Assembly: GCF_018446385.1 (NCBI RefSeq)
Contig: NC_056000.1
Span: forward strand, 74,472,688 to 74,536,687
Direction of reading: 5' to 3'
DNA from: Zingiber officinale
Lineage: Eukaryota; Streptophyta; Magnoliopsida; Zingiberales; Zingiberaceae
Length of the DNA: 64,000 nt
Part shown: positions 1-10,396 of the stretch, piece by piece
Layout: every line of letters begins with the position of its first letter
Numbering within the stretch: the first letter of the stretch is position 1
The notes under the pieces: generated by a model
Databases searched by the model: none
The model's input: the letters and a program-made list of their open reading frames with translations, nothing else
What the model was told of the DNA's origin: nothing
Made by a program: the position numbers and the translations under genes

Positions 1-1349
1 AAGCTGATGATGTCGTCGTCGTTCGGGTGATCTTCTTGCATCTTCCCGTCGCCCGACAGACTAATGCCCACGTTGTCGGTCGGGAGAGGGAGATCGGCGA
101 TGATATCCTCTTGGAGCCAGTCTAGCGATTGGCGTCAGGCCGAGGCAGTCGCGTGTGTTGTACGACGTCGACTGATGGAAGGAAGAGAACATAGGTGTCT
201 ATACCTTTCCCTTTGACACCTTTTGTCGTTCGGAAGCCACATGTTGCACGACATGTGCCCTCGCCTCCTAGTGTGGTTGTATTCCTTCGGCTCTAGGTCC
301 CCTTAGCGGCTGGTGGTTGCCCGGCGACCGACGTTCGGTCAGCGTCGAGGGTTTGGCTGGTGCCTCCTTTCTTCTCGCTGCCTAGGCCTCTTCTACATTT
401 ATGTATTTGTTAGCTTTCTTGAGCATGTGATCGTAGTCCCGAGGCTGCTTCCTGATGAGCGATCGAAAGAAGTCTCCTTTGATGAGCCCCTGAGTGAATG
501 CATTCATCATGGTCTCAGATGAGATCGAAGGGATATCCATGGCTACCTGGTTGAAGTGTTGGATGTACGCCTGAAGAGCTTCTCTTGGTCCTTGCTTCAA
601 TGAAAACAAACTGACGCTCATTTTTTGGTAGCATCTACTGCTTGCGAAGTGATGTAGGAAGGTCGTTCGGAAATCCTTGAACCTTTGTATCGATCCGTCC
701 GACAATCTCCTAAACCAGCGTTGTGCCGAGCCGGAGAGCATGGTGAGGAAGACTCGGCAGTTCACCCCATCTATATATTAGTGAAGTGTAGCCGCGTTGT
801 CGAACTTATCCAAATGATCGTCTGGATCAGTCGATCCGTTGTACTCTCCGATTGTTAGTGGGGCATAGTGTCTTGGCAGTGGGTCCTGCAATATCGCTTT
901 AGAGAACTGTCGGTTAATCCGTTCGGGAGACGCATCACCTCGGCGTGCCTTCCCTTTTCGTGCGTCCCGAACGGGCGCTTCGTTCGAAGAGGACCTCCGC
1001 TCTTGATTCGCCTGAGCGATTTCCGAGGGCGTTTGGAACAGAGCCCGGTGGAAAGGTATTGGCATTGGCGGTGCCTCCCCATGCGTACCAGTCGGCCCTC
1101 TATTCTGTCCTCAGATAGAGAATTGCTCCGGCCGGTCCTCATGCGCCGCTCGACCACCCAATGCCAACATTGCCTGCTGGGTCAGCCGATCGACCAACGC
1201 CTTTTGTTGTTGCTTGAATATCTTTGCAGTTCGAGCTTGTACAAGCAGGTCGAGCTCCTCTTGGGTGAGCATCATGGTGTGAAGTCATCTAGCGTCCTCC
1301 ATCTTCTCAGCTCGGATGTAGGTTGTGTTCCCATAGATGACGCCAAATT
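1..1349 (-). mobile_element. Ty3 element H: primer-site region and gag, cut by window edge
   Basis: Minus-strand internal part of a Ty3/gypsy retrotransposon. Next to the LTR lies a TTTGGCGTCATCTATGGGAA string (about 1348-1329), which matches the primer-site/leader region usual in Tat-type plant Ty3 elements. Downstream (about 1300-380) is a gag region with the retrotransposon-gag signature: an AQRWFRRL block, an aspartate-rich stretch before it, and a KQGPREALQAYIQHFNQ block. The coding region is broken, and the element continues beyond the window. It resembles the gag at 37480-38460, so both belong to one family. Family assignment is by recognised motifs, not a search. Confidence 0.8.
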
Positions 1350-2233
1350 TGATCCTGTCCGAGAGTCGAGGCGATGGATGCTGGGGGACGTGACACTCCT
1401 GTTGATCGTGCGTGGACTCCGAACTAGAGGGGCCTGCAGCCACAGCAGCGTCAGTGCCTAGCCAGGGAGGGGTTCCCCGGCGATGGCCCTCCGACGCTCA
1501 AGTCAGTCACCGATGGTGTGGAAGCAAAGAAGCGGAGTAAGAGAAGCAGAGTAACAGTGTGACTATAGTGAAAAACTAGCATACCTCCGTTGAAGCTTGG
1601 GGCCCTTTATATAGGGCTCCGGCATGCATGCACGCTCCTCGAGGCAGGCATGATTCTCAAAGCTTTCCCTAAAAAGACGTGTCAGGAAAGTGTCTCTGAC
1701 ATCATACCTTAATGACCCGAGCATATCTCTAACGTGACAGTGGAAGCTTCCGTCGTACGATCCACTGCCTGATCATGTCGTCTATCGATGGCACGGGCTC
1801 CTAGAAAGATATCGCTAGATCCTCCTTTTGTCCATTACTGGGCCGAGCGGGTGAGCCGTTTGGCCAACCATCAGTCGTCCGGATGCTATTGTTCTCGGGT
1901 TGAGCGAGATGGCTGCTCGGCCAACCTCCCACTGTCCAAGCTCCGCTTTGAATGTAATCTGCTCGATCGTGGCTCCGCTTGGTTGGTTCCGAGGTTTGAT
2001 GTAAGTCCAAGCGGGCTGATCGCTCGGCGTGTGCCTCACCGACACATATTTCTCTGAGTGTCAGAAGCTCGGTATGTGGTTGAGCTATGATGATGTTGGA
2101 TCGGACCTTCTCTATCCCGGTCGGGCGACTGGGCCGCCCGACCGGTCGGTGATACAGGGGCGTTGACCGCCCTGACTTTGACCTCCATTGTGGCAATGCC
2201 CCTCCATTGGGTGGGCCCCTCATCACCGCATCA
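1350..2233 (-). repeat. LTR of Ty3 element H
   Basis: This 884-bp segment starts TGATCC and ends CATCACCGCATCA on the plus strand, so on the minus strand it has TG...CA ends. It abuts the primer-site leader on the left, so it is the 5' LTR of H. Several blocks match the LTR at 38464-39761: the GACGCTCAAGTCAGT block, the ACACG/AAGACAAGTCA block, and the terminal CATCACCGYATCA. The two are diverged members of one family. Confidence 0.75.
2117..2145. repeat. Perfect GC-rich hairpin inside the H LTR
   Basis: CCGGTCGGGCG (2117-2127) and CGCCCGACCGG (2135-2145) are exact reverse complements of 11 bp separated by 7 nt. The hairpin lies near the upstream end of the minus-strand LTR, in its U3-like part. 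Confidence 0.8.
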
Positions 2234-2442
2234 CTAGGATTTATAGCCGCTACTCGGTTGTGATGCACACTATACAAAGGTTTATAGTCATCGCTCGACT
2301 GTGACACACATTGCACAAGGGTTTATAGCCGCCGCTCGACTGTGACGCACACTACACAAGGGTTTATAGCCACTGCTCGGATTATCTAATTTTGCTCCGA
2401 GCTGAAATTTCTTTTCTTTTGTTTCACTGGCTCCGCGTCTAG
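2234..2442. repeat. 41-bp tandem repeat between two Ty3 pieces
   Basis: From about 2238 to 2380 a unit of about 41 bp recurs four times: TTTATAGCC, then a CGCTCGACTGTGACGCAC core, then ACACAAGGG. It sits directly between the outer edge of the H LTR (2233) and the pre-RT fragment of element G (from 2443). It may be 3' non-coding sequence of G. No gene is visible here. Confidence 0.7.
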
Positions 2443-3301
2443 TTAAACATGCAACTTATGTTGTGCGATGGTCAACGAGATACCCGGGAGCTCGTGCATT
2501 GCCCATGCGAACACATCGTGATTTTGCCTTAGGCAGACAACCAACCATGCCTTCTTCTTTGGACTCAGGTCAGTTGCGATGAAAGTTGTGGCTTCTGACT
2601 GCTTGGGATGCACTTGAACTTCTTCTTTTTCATCATAGACTCGAACAAGAGGCTCTTTTGGGATTGCATTTACCTCCAGCAGTTGAGCCTTCCGTACGGC
2701 CTGTGACTCAGTCTTGATCATTTCGACGTAGCATCGATGAGCTGCTAGCTGGTCGCCGACCAAGTTATCCATGAGAAACTTGATCTTCTAGCATAACGTT
2801 GACACGACCGCTCAAAACTCGTTTAGCGCCGGTCGGACCAGTATAAAATTGTCGGCAGACATGCATTCACCACAATGAAGTTTGTCGTCCTTGTCCTCTT
2901 GAGCGCCTCCTCCCTAAGGGATATGGCTAGTCAAGCTTGACCGATTGGCAACACCTCATTGTCTATGAACTCGTATAAGGGTGTTGCCATGAGCTGCAGC
3001 TCGCTCCGATCAATTTGTGCTTAATCAAATGTCTTCTTGAATATCATATTTACCGAGCTATCTGTGTCTACAAAAGTGTGGTGAATATTATAATTAGAAA
3101 TTATTGCTTTGATGATCAAGGCGTCATCGTGAGGGACCTCCACTCCCTCTAAGCCTTGAGAACCGAAACTGATCTTGGGTCCTTCCGCTCTTTCCTTGCT
3201 GCATCCGACAGCATGTATATCCAGTCGTTGGGCGTGTGACTTTCGAGCTTTGTTAGAATCGCCATTGGTCGGTCCCCCTGAGATCATATCTATGTCGCCC
3301 T
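2443..3301 (-). mobile_element. Ty3 element G, distal piece: protease and pre-RT region
   Basis: On the minus strand, about 3250-3030 encodes the protease-type block of a Ty3/Tat element (HAVGCS...GVEVPHDDALIIKA...FVDTDSSVN, an aspartic-protease-like motif). About 2772-2443 encodes the region just before reverse transcriptase (ATDLSPKKKAWLV...HDVFAWAMHELPGI). Protease here follows, in minus-strand order, the gag piece at 37004-38460. The two pieces therefore read as one element split by insertion of E. The element is broken and its 3' part is missing. Confidence 0.8.
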
Positions 3302-4893
3302 TGTTGGGACCTTTGTGCCCTCTAGAGGGGGGGGGGGGGGGGAATAGCAGTTCATCGCGCGCTTGCGTCGTTTGCTTTGTCTTAATGGTTTGCAGCAGAA
3401 TACAACTCGAAGACAAACTATACAATGTTAACAAGTAGGATTTACTTGGTATCCACCTCAATAAGAAGTGACTAATCCAAGGTCCACACACCGACTCACT
3501 CCTCCACTATGAAATACTCCTTCTCGGTCGCAACCGGAGGCGGAGAAGCCTCGTACAAACCCAAACACACAAATACAACTCACACAAGAAGAGAAATACA
3601 AAAATACAAGTGAAAACACATTCTTCTTGCTTACTTGCTGTGTGTTGTTGTTGCCTCTTGAATCTTGGAGATGCACTCCAAGAACCCTCAAGAACTGGCA
3701 AGAAACTCGGAGGAAATCACTGGTGAAGATCGCAGAAAATCACATGAAGAAATCGCAAAGATCTGCGGAGAAAACGCTCAGCCAAGGCTTTAAACAGTGC
3801 TCCCAATCGATCCAATCCATCCCCAATCGATTGCCACGTCAGCACCGTTCCATCGCAGCCATCCATCACCTGCATCCTGCCCAACGGTCGAATCTCAATC
3901 GATCGACCGATCGATTGGGAACATCTGAATCGATCGGTGGATCGATTCAGAAGCTTTCTATGTTCTCACGATCGTGCTAGAACTCCCCTGCCCAATCGAT
4001 CGACCTATCGATTGACAGTTCCCAATCGATCGCCGGATCGATTGGGAAAGCTTCCATGCTCGCGATTTCACATCTCAATCAATCGATCGATCGATTGAGT
4101 CTTCCCATAATCGCAGCACACTCCAATCGATCCATTGATCGATTGGACTCTGGTTCAATCAATCGCCCGATCGATTGACCAGCCTGGACTTGACTCAAAC
4201 TCAAGTCCAAAATCTCCAACCTATCTCTTGGTCAACCGTGACCTGTTGGGTCTCCATGGCTAGCATTTGGCTACACCCGACCAACCTCGAACTAGCCTTC
4301 TAGTCTCCTCCATCAGCCTTGCGTCCCTCGGATATCTCCCATCTTTCATGCCTTGCCTTCAAGAGCTTCCTTCGGCCTCATCCTAGTTATCGAGTTCTCT
4401 TTGCCAAGTCACACTAGGACTTACCTTGCCAAGCCCACATGCTTGGACTTACAACCTTTGCCAAGATCACACTTGGACTTTCCAATTGCCTGGCTCCTCA
4501 CCAGGACTTTCTCCTTTGCCAAGATCACACTTGGACATTCAAAAAGCCTAACATCCAGTTAGGACTTTCCCAGTCAAGTCTCTTGTCAATCTTGACATGC
4601 TTGACTTGTATTCTCATCAACTTGGTCAACCCTTTGACCATCTCTACAACCGGACTTTCCAAAATCCTAACATCTAGTTAGGACTTTCCCAGTCAAGTCT
4701 CCTGTCAACCTTGACCTGCTTGACTTGTATTCTCATCAACCTGGTCAACCCTTTGACTATCTCCCCAACCGGACGATTACTCCAGCAATCTCCTTATATT
4801 GTCAAACATCAAAACTCAAATCCTGACTCAAACTTGACTCAACTCAAGCTTAGTCAAACTGGTTAAACTTGACCTAGGGAAATTACTCCAACA
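3302..4893 (-). repeat. 3' LTR of element E
   Basis: This 1592-bp LTR runs from TGTTGGGACC to CTCCAACA on the plus strand and matches 35212-37003, which is about 200 bp longer, partly through extra stem-loop units. It contains AATCGATC/GATCGATT dyads (about 3895-4175), CCAAG...CTTGG and CCTGG...CCAGG hairpins (about 4425-4680), and a G run at about 3328-3342. Confidence 0.9.
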
Positions 4894-4908
4894 ATCTCCC
4901 CCTTTTTG
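4894..4908 (-). promoter_or_regulatory. Polypurine tract of element E
   Basis: The plus strand reads ATCTCCCCCTTTTT immediately after the LTR end. On the minus strand this is AAAAAGGGGGAGAT directly before TGTTGG, the usual plus-strand priming site of LTR elements. It fixes E as minus-strand with its 3' end here. Confidence 0.85.
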
Positions 4909-5212
4909 ATGTTTGACAATACATCTAAGTTAGGCTAAATCTCATAGCCTTAACCTCTTCTTTGTTGGTGCAACCTTAGGTCAAGGTTGACCTGGTTGAC
5001 CCGACTCGAGTTGACTTGACTCGAGTTGTATTTTGATGTTTGACTTGAGAAGATTGTTGATGCAACCTTAGGTCAAGATTGACCTAGTTGAGTTGCATGT
5101 TGATGTTTGACACTCGTGAAAGAGTTGTATTCTTGATGTGAGACAAGAATAGATGGTTGGGAGATTATTGGTGCAACCCTAGGTCAAGGTTGACCTGGTT
5201 GACCTGAAAAGT

Positions 5213-5899
5213 CCAAGTATGGAGACTTGGCAAACGGAAAAGTCCAAGCAGGGAGCTTGGCACGCGAAAAGTCCAAGTATGGAGACTTGGCACTGGAAAA
5301 GTCCAAGTACGGAGACTTGGCACGGGGAAAAGTCCAAGCAGGTAGCTTGGCACGCGGAAAGTCCAAGTATGGAGACTTGGCACGGGGAAAGTCCAAACAG
5401 GGAGTTTGGCACGGGAGAAAGTCCTGGTGAGTGAAGCCAGGCAGTCGGGAAAGTCCTGGTGAGTGAAGCCAGGAGAAAGTCCTGGTGAGTGAAGCCAGGC
5501 AGGGGAAAGACCTAGTGAGTGAAGCTAGGCAGTGTGGAAATCCTGGTGAGTGAAGCCAGGTGAAAATCCTAGTAAGTGAAGCTAGGTGAAAGGGAAAGTC
5601 CTGGTGAGTGAAGCCAGGTGAAAGTCCTGGTGAGTGAAGCCAGGCAGTGGGAAAGTCCTAACTGGGATGTTAGGCAGTGTGGAAATCCTGGTGAGTGAAG
5701 CCAGGTGAAAGTCCTGGTAAGTGAAGCCAGGCAAGGGAAAATCCAGATGGATCAGGGATGATCGGACATCTGGTGTTGAGGAAAGTCCAAGTAGGTCAAA
5801 GGGATTGACCGGACACTTGGCAGGGAGTTCTAGCAGGTCAAGGGAGTGACCAGATGCTAGGGATGAAGTACCAATAGGTCAAGGTTGACCGGATATTGG
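5213..5899 (+). repeat. Chain of about 20 short stem-loops with co-varying stems
   Basis: Modules of 17-34 nt, each usually led by AAAGT, form perfect short stems whose sequences differ. Examples: CCAAGT/ACTTGG (5213-5230, 5273-5290, 5303-5320, 5363-5380, 5787-5820), CCAAGC/GCTTGG (5244-5260, 5334-5350), CCAAAC/GTTTGG (5393-5409), CCTGG/CCAGG (from 5423, repeated), CCTAG/CTAGG (5511-5529), CCTAAC/GTTAGG (5657-5674), CCAGATG/CATCTGG (5743-5773), CTAGCA/TGCTAG (5830-5860), CCAATA/TATTGG (5871-5899). The last three modules and 5787-5820 also enclose, fully or in part, a second inner stem such as GGTCAA/TTGACC. The chain lies in U3, so it would be in the 3' end of genomic RNA. Confidence 0.85.
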
Positions 5900-5942
5900 T
5901 TTGGAAGTCTTGGGACTTGGTTTGGGCCAAACCCAAGCTCTG

Positions 5943-6290
5943 GATCGGTCACCAGACCAATCCAGTGATACTTGTTTGCTCTGATCGGTCTGGTGACCGA
6001 TCAGATACCGAACAGAAGCTCTCTGTTCGGTTACTGATCGGTCTGGTGACCGATCAGCAAGCGAGGCAAAGAGAGGCGGTGATCGGTCCACCGATCGAGG
6101 CCATATCTGATCGGTGCGGGACCGATCGAGACGATGTCGCTGAGAAAGCAAGGGTTGGGATCGGTCCGTGGACCGGTCTTTTGATCGGTCCACGGACCGA
6201 TCGAACCCGCATGAAGGTGGGCGGCTTTACGTGAAGAAAGCGTCGATCCGGGACCGATCGAATAGGTCTGATCGGTCCCGGCCGATCGAA
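5943..6290 (+). repeat. Chain of GATCGGTC/GACCGATC dyads
   Basis: About nine imperfect to perfect dyads with a fixed outer half-site and a variable centre, for example GATCGGTCTGGTGACCGATC at 5983-6002 and 6036-6055, and GATCGGTCCACGGACCGATC near 6183. The chain lies just upstream of the TATA box. The same half-site is found at 9701-9779 inside D. In element E the corresponding dyads use AATCGATC/GATCGATT. Confidence 0.85.
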
Positions 6291-6348
6291 CACTAACCGT
6301 TGCGTCCGCAGCTGATTTCTTCTGTGTTTTCTTCACTTTCTTCGCAGG

Positions 6349-6355
6349 TATAAAT
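6349..6355 (+). promoter_or_regulatory. Probable TATA box of the D LTR
   Basis: TATAAAT followed by GAGGGC, placed after the dyad chain and about 570 bp before the LTR end. The 3' LTR has the same box at 11716-11722. Transcription would start at about 6380, which makes the stem-loop and dyad chains U3. Confidence 0.55.
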
Positions 6356-6925
6356 GAGGGCTACGGGACTTCGGTGAAAACTCTCGGTCCTGCTCGCTTC
6401 TTCCTTCGGAAGTTCTCTCCCTGAAGCTTCGCTTACGGTGCTCGAGCTTTCTTGAGCTCAACCGCTTGAAGCTTCGTGAGCTTCCCGCAGTGTTTTTCTT
6501 CGATTGGTTTCTTTGTTGCATCATCGTGAAGTTGCTACTTCATCCGGGACCCCAGTCGACGAGAAGGCGAGTTAGTGTTTGTACATTGTTCTTATCTTTC
6601 TACTTGTATTCCTTGTACTCTTTGTTTGCTGTTGCAAACGTTTGTGGCGAGGTTTCTCCACCCACAAGGAGTATATTGTATTAGCCGGTTCTCCGGGGAC
6701 TCATCCACCGACGGATTGACCGGACTCGTCCACCTTACGGACACGCCGAGGAGTAGGAGCCCTAATCTCCGAACCTCGTTACATCCTCGTGTTAAGGTTT
6801 GGTTTTCTTCTCTTTCGTTTCTTTGTATTTTCCGCTGCGACTAACCTAATTGTAGGAAGAAACGAGAGCGATTTGGGGCGGCTATTCACACCCCCCTCTC
6901 TAGCCGTACGAAGGATCCTAACAAG

Positions 6926-6937
6926 TGGTATCAGAGC
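6926..6937 (+). promoter_or_regulatory. Primer-binding site of D (initiator-Met tRNA)
   Basis: TGGTATCAGAGC begins two bases after the 5' LTR end. It is the standard complement to the 3' end of plant initiator-Met tRNA used by copia elements. Confidence 0.9.
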
Positions 6938-6983
6938 GAGGTCGCTCTTCATCGGATCAACACCCGTGGGAGCAAAGCTAGAG

Positions 6984-8457
6984 ATGGATCAATTCGGAGA
7001 AGACATCACCATTCCACCCTTCTACAACGACAACTTCGCATATTGGAAGGTAAGGATGATGTATTTTCTTAGGACTAATATGTTGAATTGGTTTTGTGTA
7101 CAAGAAGGTTTTACTCCTCCAATGGATAAAGAAGGAGAGCCTCTAGAGAAGAACAAGTGGACGAAGGAACAAGTCCACCAATCTACAATCAACAATGAGG
7201 TAACTAAAACAATTGAATTTTCATTACCTACTAATATTTTGTGTAAGATAGGTAAGTACAACAATGCCAAGGAATTATGGGATAACTTGGCCAAGTACCA
7301 TGAGGAGAGCTCCACTTCAAGCCATGAAGAGGAGCCTAGTGAGCCAAGTAGCTCACATCATGGAGGGAGCGAATTGGGAGTTGAGGGCTACTCAACATCC
7401 AAGGAAGAAGAGGAGGAGAATTCCTCTTGTTCAAGTTCGGAGCAAGAAGAAGAAGTTTCCACCTCCGGAAGGGTTGAAGAAGAAAGCTCATCTCCATTCA
7501 CAACTCTAGGTAACTCAAACACTGTGATTTCAAGCAAATTACACATAATGTGTTTTGAGTGTAGGAAACATGGACATTACAAGAGTAAGTGTCCAAAGAG
7601 GGTAAGAAAGACTCCACCGGCACCAAAGGTCAAGGAAGCCGGAGTCCCAACACGCAAAGGCAAGGAGCACATCGTGTGCTTCCAATGCAAGCAAAGGGGA
7701 CACTATAGGAGCCATTGTCCGAGGGGGAGGCAACCTCACAAGGGCAAGAGACCGGGCACATCGATAGGGGGAGCTAAGGCAAACCCTAAGGTAATCTCTA
7801 AGGTTCATTATTGCAATTCTAATAAAACTCATGCTAGTAGTTTTGTTGCAATTGTTAATAATGATAAGCATGTTAACTTTAGGAACCAATACATGTGCTT
7901 AGGAGCTAAACATGTTAGCCTAGGTAAGGATAACACTAGAAATACCAACCCTAGGATTAGCTTCTAAAGTTAAGGAAAACCTAGGTAGAAATCCCAAGAA
8001 GACTAGACACATGCCTAGGAATATCTCAAGAGAAAATGACAAATTAAAACTTGAGGTATTAGAGAGGGAAAATCAAGTCTTGAGGTCAAGACTTGATAAT
8101 TTAGAAAAGGCTCTTAAAAACATGGAGAAGCCATCTCTAGGGTTTAAGAGTCAAAAACCCAAGTCCAAGGACAAGAAAGGTTTGAGTCACAAACCTAAGC
8201 CCCAAATGGTCAAGCCCACATATCATAATGTTCCATTTGATTATGGAACAAGACCTAGGGCTAGGAAGACCATTACCAAGGTCACAAGGGGAGTCACCCC
8301 TATAGTTGACCTTGATGAGACCCAAATAACCAAGGCTTTAAAGCCTAAGAGGGTCATTAGGAGGGTTGCTAGGGAAGTCATCCCTAGTGAATTTTTAGTG
8401 AACCCAATGAGCTCAAATAGGTATTGGGTTCCTAGGAGCATCTTCTCTACCCCATAA
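6984..8457 (+). CDS. gag region of element D
   Basis: Gag of copia type. The start MDQFGEDITIPPFYNDNFAY is the usual opening of plant copia gag (UBN2-like: small polar lead, then YWK and a W-rich block). An acidic Ser/Glu-rich spacer follows, then two CCHC zinc knuckles about 40 residues apart (CFECRKHGHYKSKC and CFQCKQRGHYRSHC). A basic C-terminal part with a leucine-heptad-like stretch (LEVLERENQVLRSRLDNLE) ends the region. A related gag lies at 33448-35139 in element E, also with two knuckles but a different N-terminus. The region is partly broken. No protease domain is seen. Confidence 0.8.
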
Positions 8458-10382
8458 ATGGGTTAGAGAGTGTCAACTCCAATAAGAAGGGTAGTTAACC
8501 CAACTTTGAGGAAATTGACACTCAAGGAGCATTTTCAAGGTTTTTGGAAACCTTTGAAAATGAAATGGAATAATCTTTATCATTCACTCCTTGGAAGAGT
8601 AAAGTGTGCCAAAGTGAGAATATATTAATCTTACTTTAATGTGACGCAATTTGGAAAAACCTAGAGAAATATCAAATTGGGATTTTGATATTCTCTTAGG
8701 TAATCAAGGCAATCCGGGCCTTAACTTAGAAGTGCTACTCTTGTAGAATTTTAAATGGTATAAATCAAACAAGAGATCAAGAAATGTCAATTTGGGTTTT
8801 GACATTTCCTTGGAGCACTTTGGGCAATCTAGGATTAGAATTTAAGTTAGCTAAGTGATTAAGGATACTTAGATAGGTAATCTAGGTATTTTATTTGTGT
8901 TAACTTACCATGGTTGTTTGCCATATGCCATGTCATGACATCATATTTAATTTATGATCATTTGAAATGCCATGATAATGCTTAGGTAATAATATGTCAT
9001 GTGTTAGTTTAGTTTCAAACTTTATGCCATGACATCATGACATTGGCACATGTTTTCATTTATGATACCATTTTATGCCATGTCATCATCTCTTGCGTTA
9101 ATAATCAATTGAATTGATTTAAGGACAAACATATAATTTGATATTGAGATCAAATTGGTGTTTAGAAAATGCATGAGAACTTAGCCTAAGTTGACCTTAA
9201 CCCATATCTCACATCAAAATTGACTTGGATGTGTTTGATACACTTTAGATGTGTGTGAGATATTAGGATCATGAGTTAGGATCAAGGTGCATAGGTTTTG
9301 TACCTAGATGAGCCTAATTCAAGAAAATAGGGATCATAGGGAAAGCTTGTGTACAAGTCATGTACATTTAGCCCTAAGATTATGGTCCTAAATTCAAATG
9401 GTTTTAAAAGCATTTTAAAATTGATTTGAAAAACCTTGATGAAGCTTTCCTAGTGATAGCATTCTTCATTGAGCAAGATGATACAAAGATGACTTAACTT
9501 TGAACTATTTCAAAGTTTTCGAATTTTGTATCAAGATTTGAAAATGGAAACTATTTTCATAGAAAACTATTTTTCCATGATAATGTATGTTATGAGGAAT
9601 GTATCCTCAAAATTTCACAATTTTTCGAATTTTCTGGAATTTATTAGGGGTTTCTGAATTTCGGGAGAAGAAAAATCAGAAATCCCTGTGATCAGTGTCT
9701 GGATCGGTCACTGGACCGATCCAGAGGGCTGGATCGGTCTGGACCGATCCAGTCTGTGGATCGGTCTGGTGACCGATCCAGTGAGGTCTGATAGCGTGCC
9801 AATGTGCTGAAATTCGACTGCATGTCTGAAATTTCGGCTGACAGTTGGTTTTTAGATTTATAAAGGTTTGAAACTCTCCAAGACATTGTTGGTGCAATGG
9901 TCAAGGGGGAGTTGACTTTTAGGGGGAGTTTTTACTCCTTAAAACTTTTGAGGATTAGTGATATGAGATTATCACTAAGTTGATTGTTGAGTTTAGTATC
10001 AAGGGGGAAATTAAGAGTTTCAATGAAAGGTATGGGACTTTCATTAGGAAGAAACTTTTGACCTTGATATCCTCCTTTTACTTTTTGATGTGTGTCAAAA
10101 AGGGGAGAGTGTTTATTGGAGAACCCAAGTTAGGTTATCGGGTTAACCTAAGCTAGGGGAAGAATGTCAAGGAATGTTCAAGGAAGAACATTGGAATTCT
10201 TTTTGATGTGTGTCAAAAAGGGGGAGAACTATTGGAGAACCCAAGTTAGGTTATCGGGTTAACCTAAGGGGAGAATGTCCGGAGAATGTTCAAGGAAAGA
10301 ACATTGGACATTGGAAGATGGTTGGAAAACCTAAGTTAGGTTATCGGGTTAACCCAACTTGATTATAGTTTTGTCAAACATC
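8458..10382 (+). other. Non-coding 3' internal region of D
   Basis: About 1.9 kb with no enzyme coding that I can recognise. It holds AT-rich sequence with ATGCCATGTCATGACATCAT-type repeats (about 8920-9080), three dyads GGATCGGTC/GACCGATCC at 9701-9779, and reiterated polypurine modules from 10082. The same layout, with other dyads, occupies 14958-12927 of E. Confidence 0.75.
9701..9779 (+). repeat. Three internal GGATCGGTC dyads of D
   Basis: Dyads at about 9701-9722, 9731-9750 and 9757-9779 have the same half-site as the LTR chain at 5943-6290. They lie in the non-coding region about 600 bp before the polypurine tract. Confidence 0.85.
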
Positions 10383-10396
10383 AAAAAGGGGGAGAT
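10082..10396 (+). repeat. Reiterated polypurine-tract modules ending in the true tract
   Basis: TTTTTGATGTGTGTCAAAAA followed by GGGGAGA or GGGGGAGA occurs at about 10082-10107 and 10200-10227. A related ACATCAAAAAGGGGGAGAT ends at 10396, right before the 3' LTR. Each of the first two modules can fold on TTTTTGA/TCAAAAA with the purine run just 3' of the stem. Between them a CCCAAGTTAGGTTATCGGGT block recurs. Confidence 0.75.

Larger units (their letters stand above)
4963..6923 (+). repeat. 5' LTR of element D
   Basis: 1961-bp LTR from TGTTGGTGCAACC to GGATCCTAACA. In order it holds two TTGACC/GGTCAA-rich blocks (4978-5205), a stem-loop chain (5213-5899), a dyad chain (5943-6290), a TATA box (6349), then the R-U5 part, which is identical to the 3' LTR over its last 350 or so bases. 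Confidence 0.92.

Noticed and set aside
5165-5434. Several overlapping open frames with repeated CLDF/SILGL-like or ETWHGKS-like units
   Set aside because: These are translations of the stem-loop repeats in the D LTR in all frames; coding is not supported.
5213-5740. CRISPR-like array of short repeats
   Set aside because: Repeats vary in length and sequence, spacers are not unique, and the context is a plant LTR.
6054-6336. Open frames with repeated DRSTDRS-like units
   Set aside because: They are products of the GATCGGTC dyads read in frame, also seen at 11243-11661 and 9676-9904.
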